Notes under the pieces: generated by a model
Database searches by the model: none
What the model saw: only the letters and a program-made list of their open reading frames with translations
Told to the model about the DNA's origin: nothing
From: Ichthyophonus hoferi
Lineage: Eukaryota; Opisthokonta; Ichthyosporea; Ichthyophonida; Ichthyophonidae
Assembly (NCBI GenBank): GCA_002751075.1
Contig: NAOQ01000002.1
Location: 214,270 to 234,628, forward strand
DNA: 20,359 nt
Reading direction: 5' to 3'
Shown: positions 8,446-19,759 of the stretch, one piece after another
Position numbering within the stretch: position 1 is the stretch's first letter
Layout of the letters: each line of letters opens with the position of its first letter
Position numbers and translations under genes: made by a program

Positions 8446-11400
8446 TTAGGCCCACATATCTCGCAAGTATTTCCCCTGCTCAGCCCATGTCTGGAGCATA
8501 TTCTGGGCATCTGGCTCGGTCATATCTGTATGTATATGTCGGCATCAGAACATATTCTTATATTTACATAGCTGTATATAAGGATAGATAATGTTTTGGT
8601 TGTAAAATAAACATGCCAATATGCAGAGCAGAAATAAACAGAAGCCATACCAGGTGCGAAGAGGAAAAAAAAATGGATTCGTATACAAACACGATAATGA
8701 AACTGTATAAATATTATTAAGCATACATAAGTCAATGAGAAATAGAATGTATAAAACTTACATGGAGGAATAAAAGACAAAGAGATAACCGGAATAGGAA
8801 CGTGTAAACTAATTAAGCATAATAATTAAAAATAATTTAAAATACATAAAAAAAAGATAGATGGAGGACAGGGAGAATCAGAGAAAGATTACTAACCTTC
8901 ATGGGTCATAAGAATATTAACCAATGCTTGGTCTACATCTTTGCACATGTTTTTGGCATCCCTATATTCACACTATGGGTCATTTCTCGCACCCCTAATC
9001 CATAATCATATAACATAATAGGTTATATAAATACATTAAAATTAATTTAAAATACAAGACTATGTACAAGAGGATACTGTAAAATATATAGAATAGTAGA
9101 ATATACACATAATTGTTGCATTAGAACGAACAAACCTACTAATGGAAAGGGATTGTCTATTCATTGATTTAGTTGCATGTCTATTCATTGATTTAGTTGC
9201 AAGTCTATTCACTCATGATAATACCAATTAATATTAATTAGCATTAATTATCACTAACTGATATTAATTATATAATGAATATTCGAATTGTAATAAAAAT
9301 ATCCTAGATAGACAGGAATAGATACATTATTTTCATACATGTTCTATGACAAGTTATCAATCACAGATTACATTAAACTCCTGCCCATTGACGGAAAGTC
9401 AGGCAATCAAACCGCTACTACCAACCATATTGTTTTATATACTTACCCACACACGTATATATGTGCATTCCGGTGTATTAATAATTGAGTCAAGTCATAT
9501 CCATGCACTATTATCAGGTCTTGGACGTATTGAATTCTGAACGAATAACAGGAGCAATTAGTAGCTGAAATTATCTTCTTAAAAATAACTGAAATATCTT
9601 ATCGTCCCTTGTAGACTGAAATACATTAAATATACATTTCACTATTTTACTATATATATTAATCCCCTTGCCAATGTATGGCCACCATTAACCATTAATA
9701 TGAATTCGTAACATGGTAAGCATATACGCTAATGTATAAATTTAGTATTAAGAATTATTGAAAATATAGAGAGCGGTTTATAGTAGCAATGTAAATCCAG
9801 CCTAAATATACGAATGACTACCAAGGTTTATTATATACAAATGTTTACATATCATGATGATATATATATATAATAAGAGTATTTATCGTACTTTCAAATA
9901 CATATGCTTATAATATTTACATCTATCTGTATGGTATGGTTAAGTAAAGATTAAATATCAATCGAAATAATTACAGGTGGATTGACATTAATAAAATAGA
10001 TTGATTGACGAATAATGAAATTTAAATTTTAACCAAAACTCCAAAAACATCTTCGGGGGTATGGTTGATTCGTGGTTTATACAGTTATTATAAATCTATC
10101 ATGTATGTGCATATGTAAGAATTAGTGAATATAATGGGCTCTACAGAAGGTATGTATCTATGATAAAGACGATATAGAAGATAAGAGGCTATAACCTACC
10201 CTGGTAGGTCACTATCTCGTGAGAATGCCACATCTAATCTAGTGAGAGTGCCTTCCCTTACCATTCCCTCTAAGGTACCTTGGTACAAATAGTCTTTCTT
10301 CTTCTGACGGCTGGGTAGGAGTAGGTAGATAGGATCATGTCAATATCAATCATATAATCATGTAAAAGATGTCGCGATGGAATGTAATTAATATATATAT
10401 GAAAGGCAAAACGAATGTATGTATATAAAATATGAGAGAATAAACTATATCAAAAGATAAATCAATATATGAATATAAACGTTACACAAATAGTGCATAG
10501 AGAAATAGTACATTACATTAAGTCACAACACAAAGCCACCACCCTCTCCACACTCATTGTTATTACCATACATTCATACCCTTAACTGCAAATACGTGTC
10601 CTAGCGCAAAGTTTAAGCATATTGCTCTGTGCCATGTACTAATAATAGCCATACCGTAACATTTCCTATCTTTAATCCCGCACTAACAGTCATATTCTAC
10701 CCACTCACTCACCAACCAAAGAATAGCCACATGAAGTGATCTGTGCCTGCTCCAGAAATCCTATTGGATACTTGACTGAGTTGCTGATTGGCTGCATGTC
10801 CTAGTTGCCCATTGGTTGAATCCTCCAATTGGATATTGGCTACATCATTGAGTTGACGGTGAGAATTGGCAGGAGAATTTAATGCTGTGAATAGAGATAG
10901 GAAGGCAAGAAAAAACGGCCATTTATGAATGGTTACATATCATGCCTAGAGATAATTACTAGCTAATACTAGTGTAGGTAGTATGTGAAGATAAATGCAC
11001 AATAGAAAATAAAAGAGTTGAATTTCCACTAACTACAAGTGAGATATTCCAGCGGTGAATGCAGGCGCATATGGCTAATGGTAAGGTTAGAAAGGAGCAT
11101 GGCATCAATTAATAATATAATATAAAAACTAAAGTCAAGATAGATTGATATAATATACCATCGTAGACTATTAAAACCACAATATAATATAACAAACCAA
11201 GGAAATATGCAACTATTTGTATAAGTAGTTATTTCGACTTATATAGATATAATCTTCTTTCCCAGGCAATTTAGTGTTTGTATATGGACTTATCATCACT
11301 ACTCGTTAAATCCATTAAAATCCCTAACGATGTATATCATACCTGCCATTTGTTGTTGGTTTCTACGATGGTGCAAAAAACCAATAAAAGGAGCTACACC

Positions 11401-14400
11401 AGTACCAGGACCAATCATAATCACTGGAACTTTCGAGTCGTCCGGAAGGCGAAAGTGAGGTGATGGCTTAGGGTACAGCCAAATATAATGATTGGCTATA
11501 GGTGGGATAGAAGGACTATATAAGGACATTTTCCATATATGACAAATATTTTTAAGTGACCAACATGGCTTAGTGATAAAGACATGAATATGCTAGCAAT
11601 AGATAGAGAGGAAGTTGATTGGCAGTGAGCAAACGTGTAATTTAATATGATTGGTCCAAAAGACATTTAAATGTGGTATTTCATTGGTGATTGGATATAC
11701 TAAAAGTGGCTAAAGCATAAAGGTGATAGGTGAGAGGTAGTTTAAAGGTGTATGGTGAGGATATGATATATATATATATATATAGGAAGAAATAACAAAT
11801 AAACATTAAGTAAAAGGGTGCATTAGAGTATTACTCACATATCTCAACATATCTCAATAAAGAAAGCAGCATATATGGTGACAGAAACAAGTACATAACC
11901 ATATTTATAGTGAAATGTACCTAAATAGATAATGAAATAAAAATATATACAATGAAGAAAGCAACATATAGGGTGAAAGCAAAACATAATATCATAGCCA
12001 TATTTACAGTGCAACATATCTATACATAATGAACCAAGAGTACTTGCATATATTATGCTATAGTATAGTACGTTATGTTTGCAGTATGTTATGTTATGGT
12101 ATAGTGTAGTATGCTGTATTATAGTATGTTATAGTATATTGCATTGTATTGTACTGTATAGTATTATGCTATTTTGTATGTATGTATGTAGGATGGTATA
12201 TATGTTATAAGATAGTATATAAGGAATGATACAAGGAACAGTGGCCTTACAGTAGTCCGTAGAGTAGCCTTCCGCCGTACCACCTAAACCAGAATAAGTA
12301 CTATTAGCGTTATCATCTACATATATACCACATGTTTTGTGCATGGCAAATAAGTTTTTATAGCCGTGTGTTTATAGTTTATATGCCTATGATCCTATGG
12401 TGTATGTACATTATTATATACCTTATATTAGTACATACTATATTAGTTAAGATTATACTATATTACTTTTCGCCTTTTATTGTGTGTAACTATATTTGTT
12501 TTAATTTATATACAAAGGAAGTATACACCAATAGCACGCCAGTTATAAATACGTACCCAATCTATCCAACCAACCAGTGCATACTCCTTGGTCCAAGGGT
12601 GGCTCACGACCATCAACGGACTGTACATTAAAGGCAAACTACAAGCCCATATACCCTATGTCAGTACCTACTATATTCGATTACACTACATTACACACAT
12701 TATCTTGCATTAATATATAACCCCTATTATTCAACAGTAATAACTCGTACTATCTATTTTCACTTACAACATTTCTATTACTTTTCCTCTTTCATTATGT
12801 CAAACTGTATGTGTTCTAATTTATATTTGTCTTCCATTTTCATGAATCTCGTTGGAATCTCCTTCCATCCCTCCATCCTTTCACCCAATAGAAGGTACTA
12901 ACCATGCCAGAATAGGTAACTAAAGATGATATCTCATTACAATTCCAATAATATTGGCCATTGTACCTACATTATCATATCATTCCCATTACCCACATCT
13001 CCCATCCTTTGCTCAATCATTGTAAACAATGGTGGCGACTAGTGTTTCAAGTATGATTTATATATATATATTACAAGTATATTATAAGTACCTTTACATA
13101 ATGGGTGGAATAAAAGAGGAGAAATCTCCATATAAAGAGAAACAAAATGTAGATTGAGGTTACTATAAAGAGCGAGAAAAAAAAATCATAATACGAAAAA
13201 AAGAGTAGATGTGATAAAAAAAAGTCAAAATACCAAAAACATGGCATATAACATAGTCTCCATCCCTTAATAAGAAAAAGAGACGAGAGAGTTAATGATA
13301 TATATATATACATACACAAATACGTATATACATACGTACATACAGACACATACTGATAGCTACCTGCACACTGTGAGGGTGCGAAAGGGGAGACGAGGCC
13401 GCTGAATAAAAACGAGGAAAGAGAGGAGGTAGAGACTCTATCAGGCGAGCCAAGGAGGGTTTACACGATGGGAAATGGCCTAATATGTCTGTAAGCCAGT
13501 AGGTTCGCGACTCCACCATGCTATTCCATAGACTGCCTCCTTTGCGGCTACATAACAGTAATAGTTGTCTGCGCTCCTGCGGATCACTGGCTTCCTCGGC
13601 CAGCATACGTATAAATGCCTGGGTGATTCAAGGAAAGAGGTAAGCAGGGGATGGAATAAATTAATAAATGGTAGAATAATAGGGATAGACTCTAAGGAAG
13701 GCAGTGAGGTAAAACAAAAACATGAAGATTATGGCAAAAGCAGAAAAGGATTTATAATAAGACGGATAAAAGAACGCTAGATATAACTTCTGTTGGCAGA
13801 ATGGTTAATACATGTAGATAGGAGAAAAGGGTTATATAGAAATTAACTTAGCTACAACAAATATTTATAATGACAGAGCTATATCCAATTATACGTATGT
13901 ATATGACGGCCAGAGGGTATGTGATGTATATACAGACGTAAGTATTACAGTGGAGTTATGTGTGCATTGCTTTAAATAAATGCACATGGGTATATATATA
14001 TATACCTTACCACTAGTACTCTTAAACATTTCCGTGGTGTTGTTACTAACAAATTATAATATGTACCAAATAATTATATGGTAAGGAAACAATAAAATAT
14101 GAAATTAAAAGTCTCACCTTACGAGGCATACTACGAAGGCATAAGCATTTAGTGAATAAACTACGAATGGTACCTGCTTTCTGCACAGAGGTAGGTATTT
14201 CAACTCCTAATATTAGAAAGAAAGAAAAAAGACAAAAAAATATTTGAAAGTAAAAAGGACTGTTTGTTAGCAAATAGACGCAGCTTGGTTAAATATATTT
14301 CCTTACCAATTGGTTATTATTTTAAACAATCCTAGTATATGGTTACGTGTGTAATTCTGCATATTATTGCTCTGTTCTTCTTATTCAATCCGCTGATAAG

Positions 14401-17400
14401 AGTAAAGACGTTGATACATTACTGTGTTAGAATAATAGTATGTCCTTAACTGGGTCATGTTAGATATTATTTTATATTTAGGGTTTGTAACGGAAATTAT
14501 ATTTAAAGTGGGACAATCTATTATTATATCCATAAGAACTAGATGTATAAAGAAGAAAATAGCACGGAGATACTAAATGAGCAGTGAGATAGCAAGGAAT
14601 TTACAGAGAAATAGATAGGATATATGGAGTATAAGAGAAACAGAGCTACACCTTTTAAACTTCAATGTGGGAATCATCAAAATATTCAATAAAAACCAAA
14701 GCCAGAGATAAGATATATTTTTAGCTTTGAAAAGATAAAACTATGCTAACAATTAATATTTATTAAAATTAATCACATCATTAAACTTGTGCCACGCCGT
14801 ACAAAAGCCCAACAAGATGAGTGGTCGCGTAAAAGAAACCAGATAGTTGCTGTATATATATTTTGCTGATTAAAAGGTATAGAATAGGGAAATGCATGAA
14901 TGATGCATATATAGAGAAAGAGAGTGAAAGAATATATACCCTTTTTACTATCAGGTAGGATAGATATATCAAATCCCATATCTGCCGAGTCTAGAAGACC
15001 CAACTGAGTCAATAGCAAGTTTACCTCTCTAGGGAAATCAGTGGTTGTCAATATATAGGCCTTCATTTGTATACACCATACCTGAGCATGCAATAATGCT
15101 ATAGCCTGAATATGAAGTATACTATGTATAATTATATAATGTACATTATAGCACCTATTTATGTGATTGTGTATACTGACTGATGTGGATAAGAGACACT
15201 TGGATACACCAAACACGTTATAATAAATAACATTGATAGGCCCAGCAAGGTAGTAAAAGACGAGCTATACAAAGGATAGAGGATTATCATATGCTACAAC
15301 ATACCGGTAATCGTTCTCACAGAGAACACCAAAGGCATCGCCAGGTTGAAAGTCAATTCCAGATCCATGCAGATCTAACTCCATCTGCATTCATTCATGG
15401 TTGAGTCAGTATGGTAAGATGTAAATATGCATGTGATCCCTATGAGTATATTGAATGTTATACCACACTACATAAATAATGCAGTGTCCATGGTCATGGT
15501 ATAGAAAAAGAAAGAGGAATAGAAATAAGATGAAAGAATACATGACTAATATATTAGCTTACCGGTTAAGTTCGAGATCTTGGTAAGATCTTAGACAGTA
15601 TATAGTTTCCAATTTTTTTAAAAAGAAGAAAAAAGAAAAAAAGCAGGAGAAACAAAACGTTTTAAACAACTTTGCAGTGGAGTGTTATGCTGGTTAATCC
15701 TATTACAGTATCCTTCCTTTAACTATAGTATAAGCAATATAAGTGAAATAAGTAAATAGAAATAGATTAATGTGATAATAACAGTATAACTGTCGGAGTA
15801 TAGCACGTAGTTACCATCACAGACTCACACTGCAGACTGTACTATACTGCCTATGCTATTAGTAAAGCCTGTTATGCTATTAAAATTGTATAAGCTACCA
15901 ATTCTAAATATACATAACCACATTATGTGCAAACAATAGCGGAGGGGATCCACAAGACCATTCCCACCCACCTGCAAAGTTTTTTTCACTGCGTCCTGTG
16001 CTGTCAGTCGCTTACAGGAAAGTATGCATGACTTAAATGGATGATGCATATCATAGGCCTCACTAGGCACCTCTAGTTTCTCTAGGTTACTAGGCAGGGG
16101 GGAAGGTATAGGGGTGGGATACCCCGGGGTGATTTTCACACTTAGCCTAGCTGCAGCCAGTCGTGGGACATCGGTGGGGTCTGATGAAAGTTTATCTGCC
16201 TCTATAGCTAATAATTCGAAGGCGGGAGACAACTTCTTCAGTATAAGGGGCGAGGGGGTACCCTCAGTAGGGAGAGGTTCCAGAGGCGCCACTTTCATGT
16301 TATCTGATTGGATATCGTCCTTTGGAACTTCATCATCAGGTGCTGTGACTGGGGGGATGGTTGCTTGTAAAGAAATGATTTTTTTTCTTGATTGTACACT
16401 GTTTAGAAATAATGTCATTATTTATACTTATTCTACGGAAATCATGTAAGATAATCTTACAATTTTAGACTAAAACACGTATGTATATATATGAAGTGGA
16501 AGCACCCATATATCAAGTATACACATTGGAATAACACGTATACATACATACATACATATGTAGATGGCTGTGATTGCAGTACAATATATCAGTACACTTA
16601 TGACGTGCACCATCACCTGCAAGCTTACCTATAATGGGGGTAGTGTAGGACACACTCCATGTCTTTAGTCTGATAAGGGTTTTCCATAGCGACTCACTCC
16701 ACGGTTCAATCACCTTCTCTAGCCTGTATAATAAAATGTATGTTGGTGTGATATAGTATTGGTATTTATGTATTTATATACGTTTTTATATCATATTATG
16801 ATGTTTGCTTTCATATATAGGTATAATTATAATAATAATTATCAGCTAGAAAACATGAAAGGATAGATATAAAAGGTTATATGGATAAAAGTGAGAATAC
16901 TAACGGAAGAATAGTAAAAGAAACAAATACACGGACAAGAAAAAATACCAAAACTTAGGTAAGTAAGAAATATGATATATAGATGAATGTAAAAATATAG
17001 AATATTACAATGTACGCAATAAATAACGTAGATTTACTAACCCTACAGCGTCATCAGCAAATCCATTAGGTAGAAAGGAGGACGCGCCCAAACTCTTTAA
17101 CTTTTTCTCTAACCCCTTGGCAGCTCCATTGAACGTACTGTAATTGGTATCACCCAGACCTACATATTTCGTATTGGTGGTTAGCGTGTTGTACATGCAT
17201 GCATTCTCGGTAAATTATAGTTATTAATGCAATACAATAGCATTAGCCTTTAATTTAAAAATTAAAATGTACAGAAAGATGCTACAGGAGGATAGACCTA
17301 TGAATGTTTATTAATGGCATATTATCAATTATCACTCTAGTAAATATATGTAGGCCAATAGGGAGAGATGGAAAAGCAATGGTCTGTGTGTGTTGGGAGT

Positions 17401-19759
17401 GGGCAGAGATTACAGAATAGATAGAGTTGACAAGAGCTGCATTACTTCACAACTATCTAATCCATAAAAATATTTAAATTATTTAAGTCTATATCTAACT
17501 TGACCCCTACATGTATATCGATTAAGAAATTACATACATTAAAATAAATAGGTGTATATATGATTAATGTATGTATTTTAGACTATATACCAACATGTTA
17601 ATACATGTGCAAACGTTTATTGATGATGTAATTATCAGACGCGTCACAAGCTATATACAACCGAGGCAACAAAACTAGTCGTATGCCTTATAGACTAATA
17701 GAATCCCCCTTCCATCCCATGAAAATGAAAGCAATTGATAGGGTGGCGTATTTACACCCAATTGCTTACCTAGAATAGCATACTGTAGGTGACTCAAAAA
17801 GACATTATTATCTCTAAGTCTCAGTTTTCTCCAAAGCTGTATAAAAGAAAAGAATAATGTAAATCCAGTGCTATTGTATAGTAGATATAATACAGTAGTT
17901 GTTAAACACGGTACAATATGCAATGACACAGTACAACAGGTAATAAACATAAATATTATAGACTATGCATGCTTTATTCTTACACATTTAATAGAATATC
18001 CAATGTAAATACGCCTCTAGATAGTGGTAAATAAGATATATATATATAATTATTGGATTATATTTGTATTAATAAACACACGTAACCAAGGCAATTAAAC
18101 TTAGTAGTTGTGTCACCCATAGACGGTCGCAAACAAGATATTAGTATATATATATAATGACTGTATTGTATTTCAATTAATACATACATAACTAATGTGG
18201 CTTACCTTTGTAGCTGTGTCGGGGGGATCTCCATCACCCGTAGATGAGCAAATAAAGACGACATATGGTTCGTCTTCTAATTTAAACTATGTAAAAATAA
18301 ATGAATTATTGGTCTAATTAATAATCAAGGCTATGTATAACTGGGTTGTATTGTATATATTACCATTTATTGATTCTTTAAAATGTCACATCATTCATAT
18401 TTGTAATTTCTTTGGTGTTCTCTCTCTTTCTGTTTTCCATTGTAAACCATTACATCAACCACTCCAAAACACACTAGTCAACATATATATATATATTCCT
18501 TATATAAAATATAAATAGACGTCTATTTATAATATATCAAGTCAACTACAGTAACACCCACAGTAATTAAACCATATCACGTCCTACCTCTCTCTTTACA
18601 TTTAACATCATTTCAACGTACCTTCTTATCCACCTGATCAGCATTGAAAATCCTAACATCGATATTACACCTTTCTATCGTTGTCTCTGCCAATTCCTGT
18701 GTGATTTATCCGGTTTATGGTACGTAGTTGTTTTTGTTGTAATAGATAAATACTTTTATCCAATATTTTCTTGACCACTCTTATTAAAGTAATAAAACAA
18801 TTAAAGTGGACAGGGTTCAACAAGTCGTTATAAAGATGTACTAGTTAACTTTAAGAGATAAAAATAGAATTGATGTAGGAGTAATGTGTATGTAGTAACA
18901 TATTAATAATTAATACTGTAACCATGGAAACCATGGAAAGTGGTGGCAGTGTGCTTTTACTTTCCGGGAAAGAAATATATCATGAATAGGAAGTATTTGA
19001 AAAAAGATAATTTAATATAGGCTGATAGAGATTAACGGTGGGATCCTTGCATTTTATGGGTCTATATCTTTTTGCATTTATCAAAATGTATATAAAATAG
19101 GTTTGCTTCAGGCTGTATATGTGTGTTTTTATATATATGCATAGATTATAAGGACTCTGATATTATAAATTCAAATAATAGAGTGGGTTTAAGGGGGCCA
19201 AAAGAAAAGAAATAAATGAAAAGGCTGGGGCCAGGATCGTTCTCAAAGTGCCAATACGTATTTAGGGAGGTCAAAGGAACAGATAGATGGTGAGAGTGAG
19301 CGTATATATGATATTAGAATGCGGAGATGAGTCAAGAGCAAATATAAAAATTATGAATACTGTTAGCAGTACAATAAAGAGCAGCATGGAAAAAGGGAGG
19401 AAGAGGGAAATACCAAAAACTTGTCTTCAATAAAAATATTATGCACGAAGGAAGAAAAGAATAAAATCCTATTAGTTATATTTCTAAGGTTAGATTTCAT
19501 TCCACAAAATATATATATATATACAGCTAATATAAAAGCTAGTAAAAAAAAATAGGTGTAGGGTATAAGGAAGGTGAGAAAAAACTGAGAGGTACATAAA
19601 GAGAGGGAGAGAGAGGTAGGAGAGAGGGAGAACCAGGGGAAGGGGTAGTCAGGCAAATAAACCATGTTCATTCAAATACTAAAATACCTCGGCCACAGCC
19701 TGAGCATTCCCTGTCTGGGAGGCGTAAACAATCAGGATATCCTCAAGCTGCGCCCCCAT
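8446..19759 (-). CDS. MTRR: Methionine synthase reductase, 19 exons, complete
   Basis: This diflavin reductase passes electrons from NADPH through FAD and FMN to the oxidised cobalamin of methionine synthase in the cytosol. Exons in transcript order are 19759-19688, 18696-18622, 18286-18206, 17836-17770, 17159-17042, 16723-16629, 16363-15972, 15384-15305, 15028-14940, 14206-14118, 13618-13364, 12638-12557, 12283-12251, 11495-11343, 10884-10713, 10310-10200, 9536-9447, 8961-8897 and 8525-8446. All borders are GT-AG and phases agree throughout, giving 2199 nt or 732 residues (human is about 700). The start ATG has A at -3 and G at +4, with in-frame TGA and TAG just upstream. FMN, FAD and NADPH motifs occur in the expected order, and the hinge plus the segment around FPSC resemble human MTRR rather than NDOR1 or cytochrome P450 reductase. 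The excess length lies largely in a repeat insertion in exon 15. Exon borders are inferred by eye without transcript data. Confidence 0.95.
9155..9212. repeat. 24-bp minisatellite in MTRR intron 17
   Basis: There are two full 24-bp units (9155-9178 and 9179-9202, differing at the last base) and the first ten bases of a third. The unit starts GTCTATTCATTGATTTAG. The same intron continues with AATTAATATTAATTA-like AT-rich repeats to about 9270. Confidence 0.9.
10754..10849 (-). repeat. MTRR: 24-nt coding tandem repeat in MTRR exon 15
   Basis: There are four degenerate, in-frame 24-nt units encoding the octads [24 protein letters not shown] and SQVSNRIS (residues 573-604). The core is small residue-Asn-x-Gln-Leu, and CCAAT is present in every unit. 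A related ANSHRQL sits just before the first unit. Human MTRR has only a short linker between the GFLQHRE helix and MWLFFG, so this is an insertion of roughly 45 residues at a surface loop of the NADPH domain. That placement is inferred from alignment by eye. Confidence 0.85.
11766..11784. repeat. TA dinucleotide run in MTRR intron 13
   Basis: A short perfect TA repeat within the intron, with no other signal. Confidence 0.9.
11856..12033. repeat. Diverged ~90-bp tandem duplication in MTRR intron 13
   Basis: The segments 11856-11936 and 11951-12033 align along their length. They share AAGAAAGCA(G/A)CATATA, CAT(A)ACCATATTTA(T/C)AGTG-like and final AATGAA blocks, with small indels and substitutions. 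They sit in the 755-bp intron 13 and carry no open frame. Confidence 0.75.
12056..12190. repeat. Degenerate GTATAGTAT/TATGT microsatellite in intron 13
   Basis: Overlapping GTATAGTA, GTATGTTA and TATG units directly follow the duplicated segment and end close to MTRR exon 13. Confidence 0.85.
12251..15384 (-). other. MTRR: MTRR exons 8-13: FAD-binding and connecting domain
   Basis: These exons encode residues 301 to about 510. Exon 8 gives [10 protein letters not shown], matching human QPGDAFSVIC, which starts the FAD barrel. Exons 9-10 and the first part of exon 11 form the helical connecting segment. Exon 11 (255 nt) holds [13 protein letters not shown] and then RFYS (residues 455-458), the FAD-stacking RxYS motif; the usual RPYS is RFYS here. 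Exon 12 carries GVCTGWL (residues 489-495), the FAD pyrophosphate loop, identical to human over six residues. Exon 13 is only 33 nt and is required to keep phase into exon 14. Confidence 0.92.
15972..16363 (-). other. MTRR: MTRR exon 7: Pro/Glu-rich hinge
   Basis: This 392-nt exon is the longest in the gene and encodes residues 170 to 300. The first part is rich in Pro, Asp and Glu (for example [14 protein letters not shown] and [10 protein letters not shown]) and corresponds to the flexible linker between the FMN and FAD halves. The last 25 residues, with [20 protein letters not shown], align with the start of the human FAD domain (LTTNDAIKTT). The acceptor was chosen by phase: exon 6 ends one base into a codon, so AG at 16364-16365, which leaves two bases, fits, whereas the stronger-looking AG further upstream does not. 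The exon is more GC-rich than its surroundings. Confidence 0.9.
16629..19759 (-). other. MTRR: MTRR exons 1-6: flavodoxin (FMN) domain
   Basis: These exons encode residues 1 to about 169. Near residues 12-18 the motif ASQTGNA forms the FMN phosphate loop. Exon 3 carries [11 protein letters not shown] (residues 64-74), the second FMN loop typical of this family. Exon 5 carries [14 protein letters not shown] (residues 100-113), the third FMN-contact loop, followed by ADDAVGLE and EPW, which match the human ADDCVGLE/EPW segment. Exons 1-3 are all phase 0. Exon 5 starts in phase 1, and its GTTAGT donor at 17041 is the only one that keeps the VGLE reading into exon 6. There is no signal peptide, consistent with a cytosolic enzyme. 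Confidence 0.93.
18697..19687 (-). other. MTRR intron 1 (991 bp)
   Basis: This is the longest intron in the gene, with a GTATTT donor and an ACACAG acceptor. It holds a purine-rich stretch at about 19380-19640, a short TA run near 19508-19521, and at 18918-18931 GTAACCATGGAAAC, which resembles an RFX X-box. No exon or RNA gene is seen. Confidence 0.8.

Larger units (their letters stand above)
8446..11495 (-). other. MTRR: MTRR exons 14-19: NADPH-binding domain and C-terminus
   Basis: These exons encode residues 511 to 732. Exon 14 has [20 protein letters not shown], the NADPH pyrophosphate loop. Exon 15 ends in MWLFFGC, and exon 16 begins with RQKKKDYLY and contains AFSRD, the residues that in this family grip the 2'-phosphate of NADPH. 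Exon 17 ends IYVCG, and exon 18 opens DAKNMCKDV, so the catalytic CGDAKNM signature spans their junction. Exon 19 ends YLRDMWA. The penultimate Trp (residue 731) corresponds to the human C-terminal Trp that stacks on FAD. The TAA stop is at 8448-8446. Confidence 0.93.

Noticed and set aside
13071-13349. A 92-codon minus-strand open frame rich in Phe/Tyr/Leu
   Set aside because: It is wholly within MTRR intron 11 just after the exon 11 donor. Similar hydrophobic open frames arise wherever the plus strand is A/G-rich.
15563-15592. A short minus-strand piece before a strong CCGGTAAGC donor in MTRR intron 7
   Set aside because: Exons 7 and 8 join in phase and match human MTRR without any insertion. 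The piece would add a stop in the required phase.
19363-19671. A 102-codon minus-strand frame with hydrophobic segments
   Set aside because: It lies in MTRR intron 1 over a purine-rich tract. The apparent membrane segments are translated low-complexity DNA.
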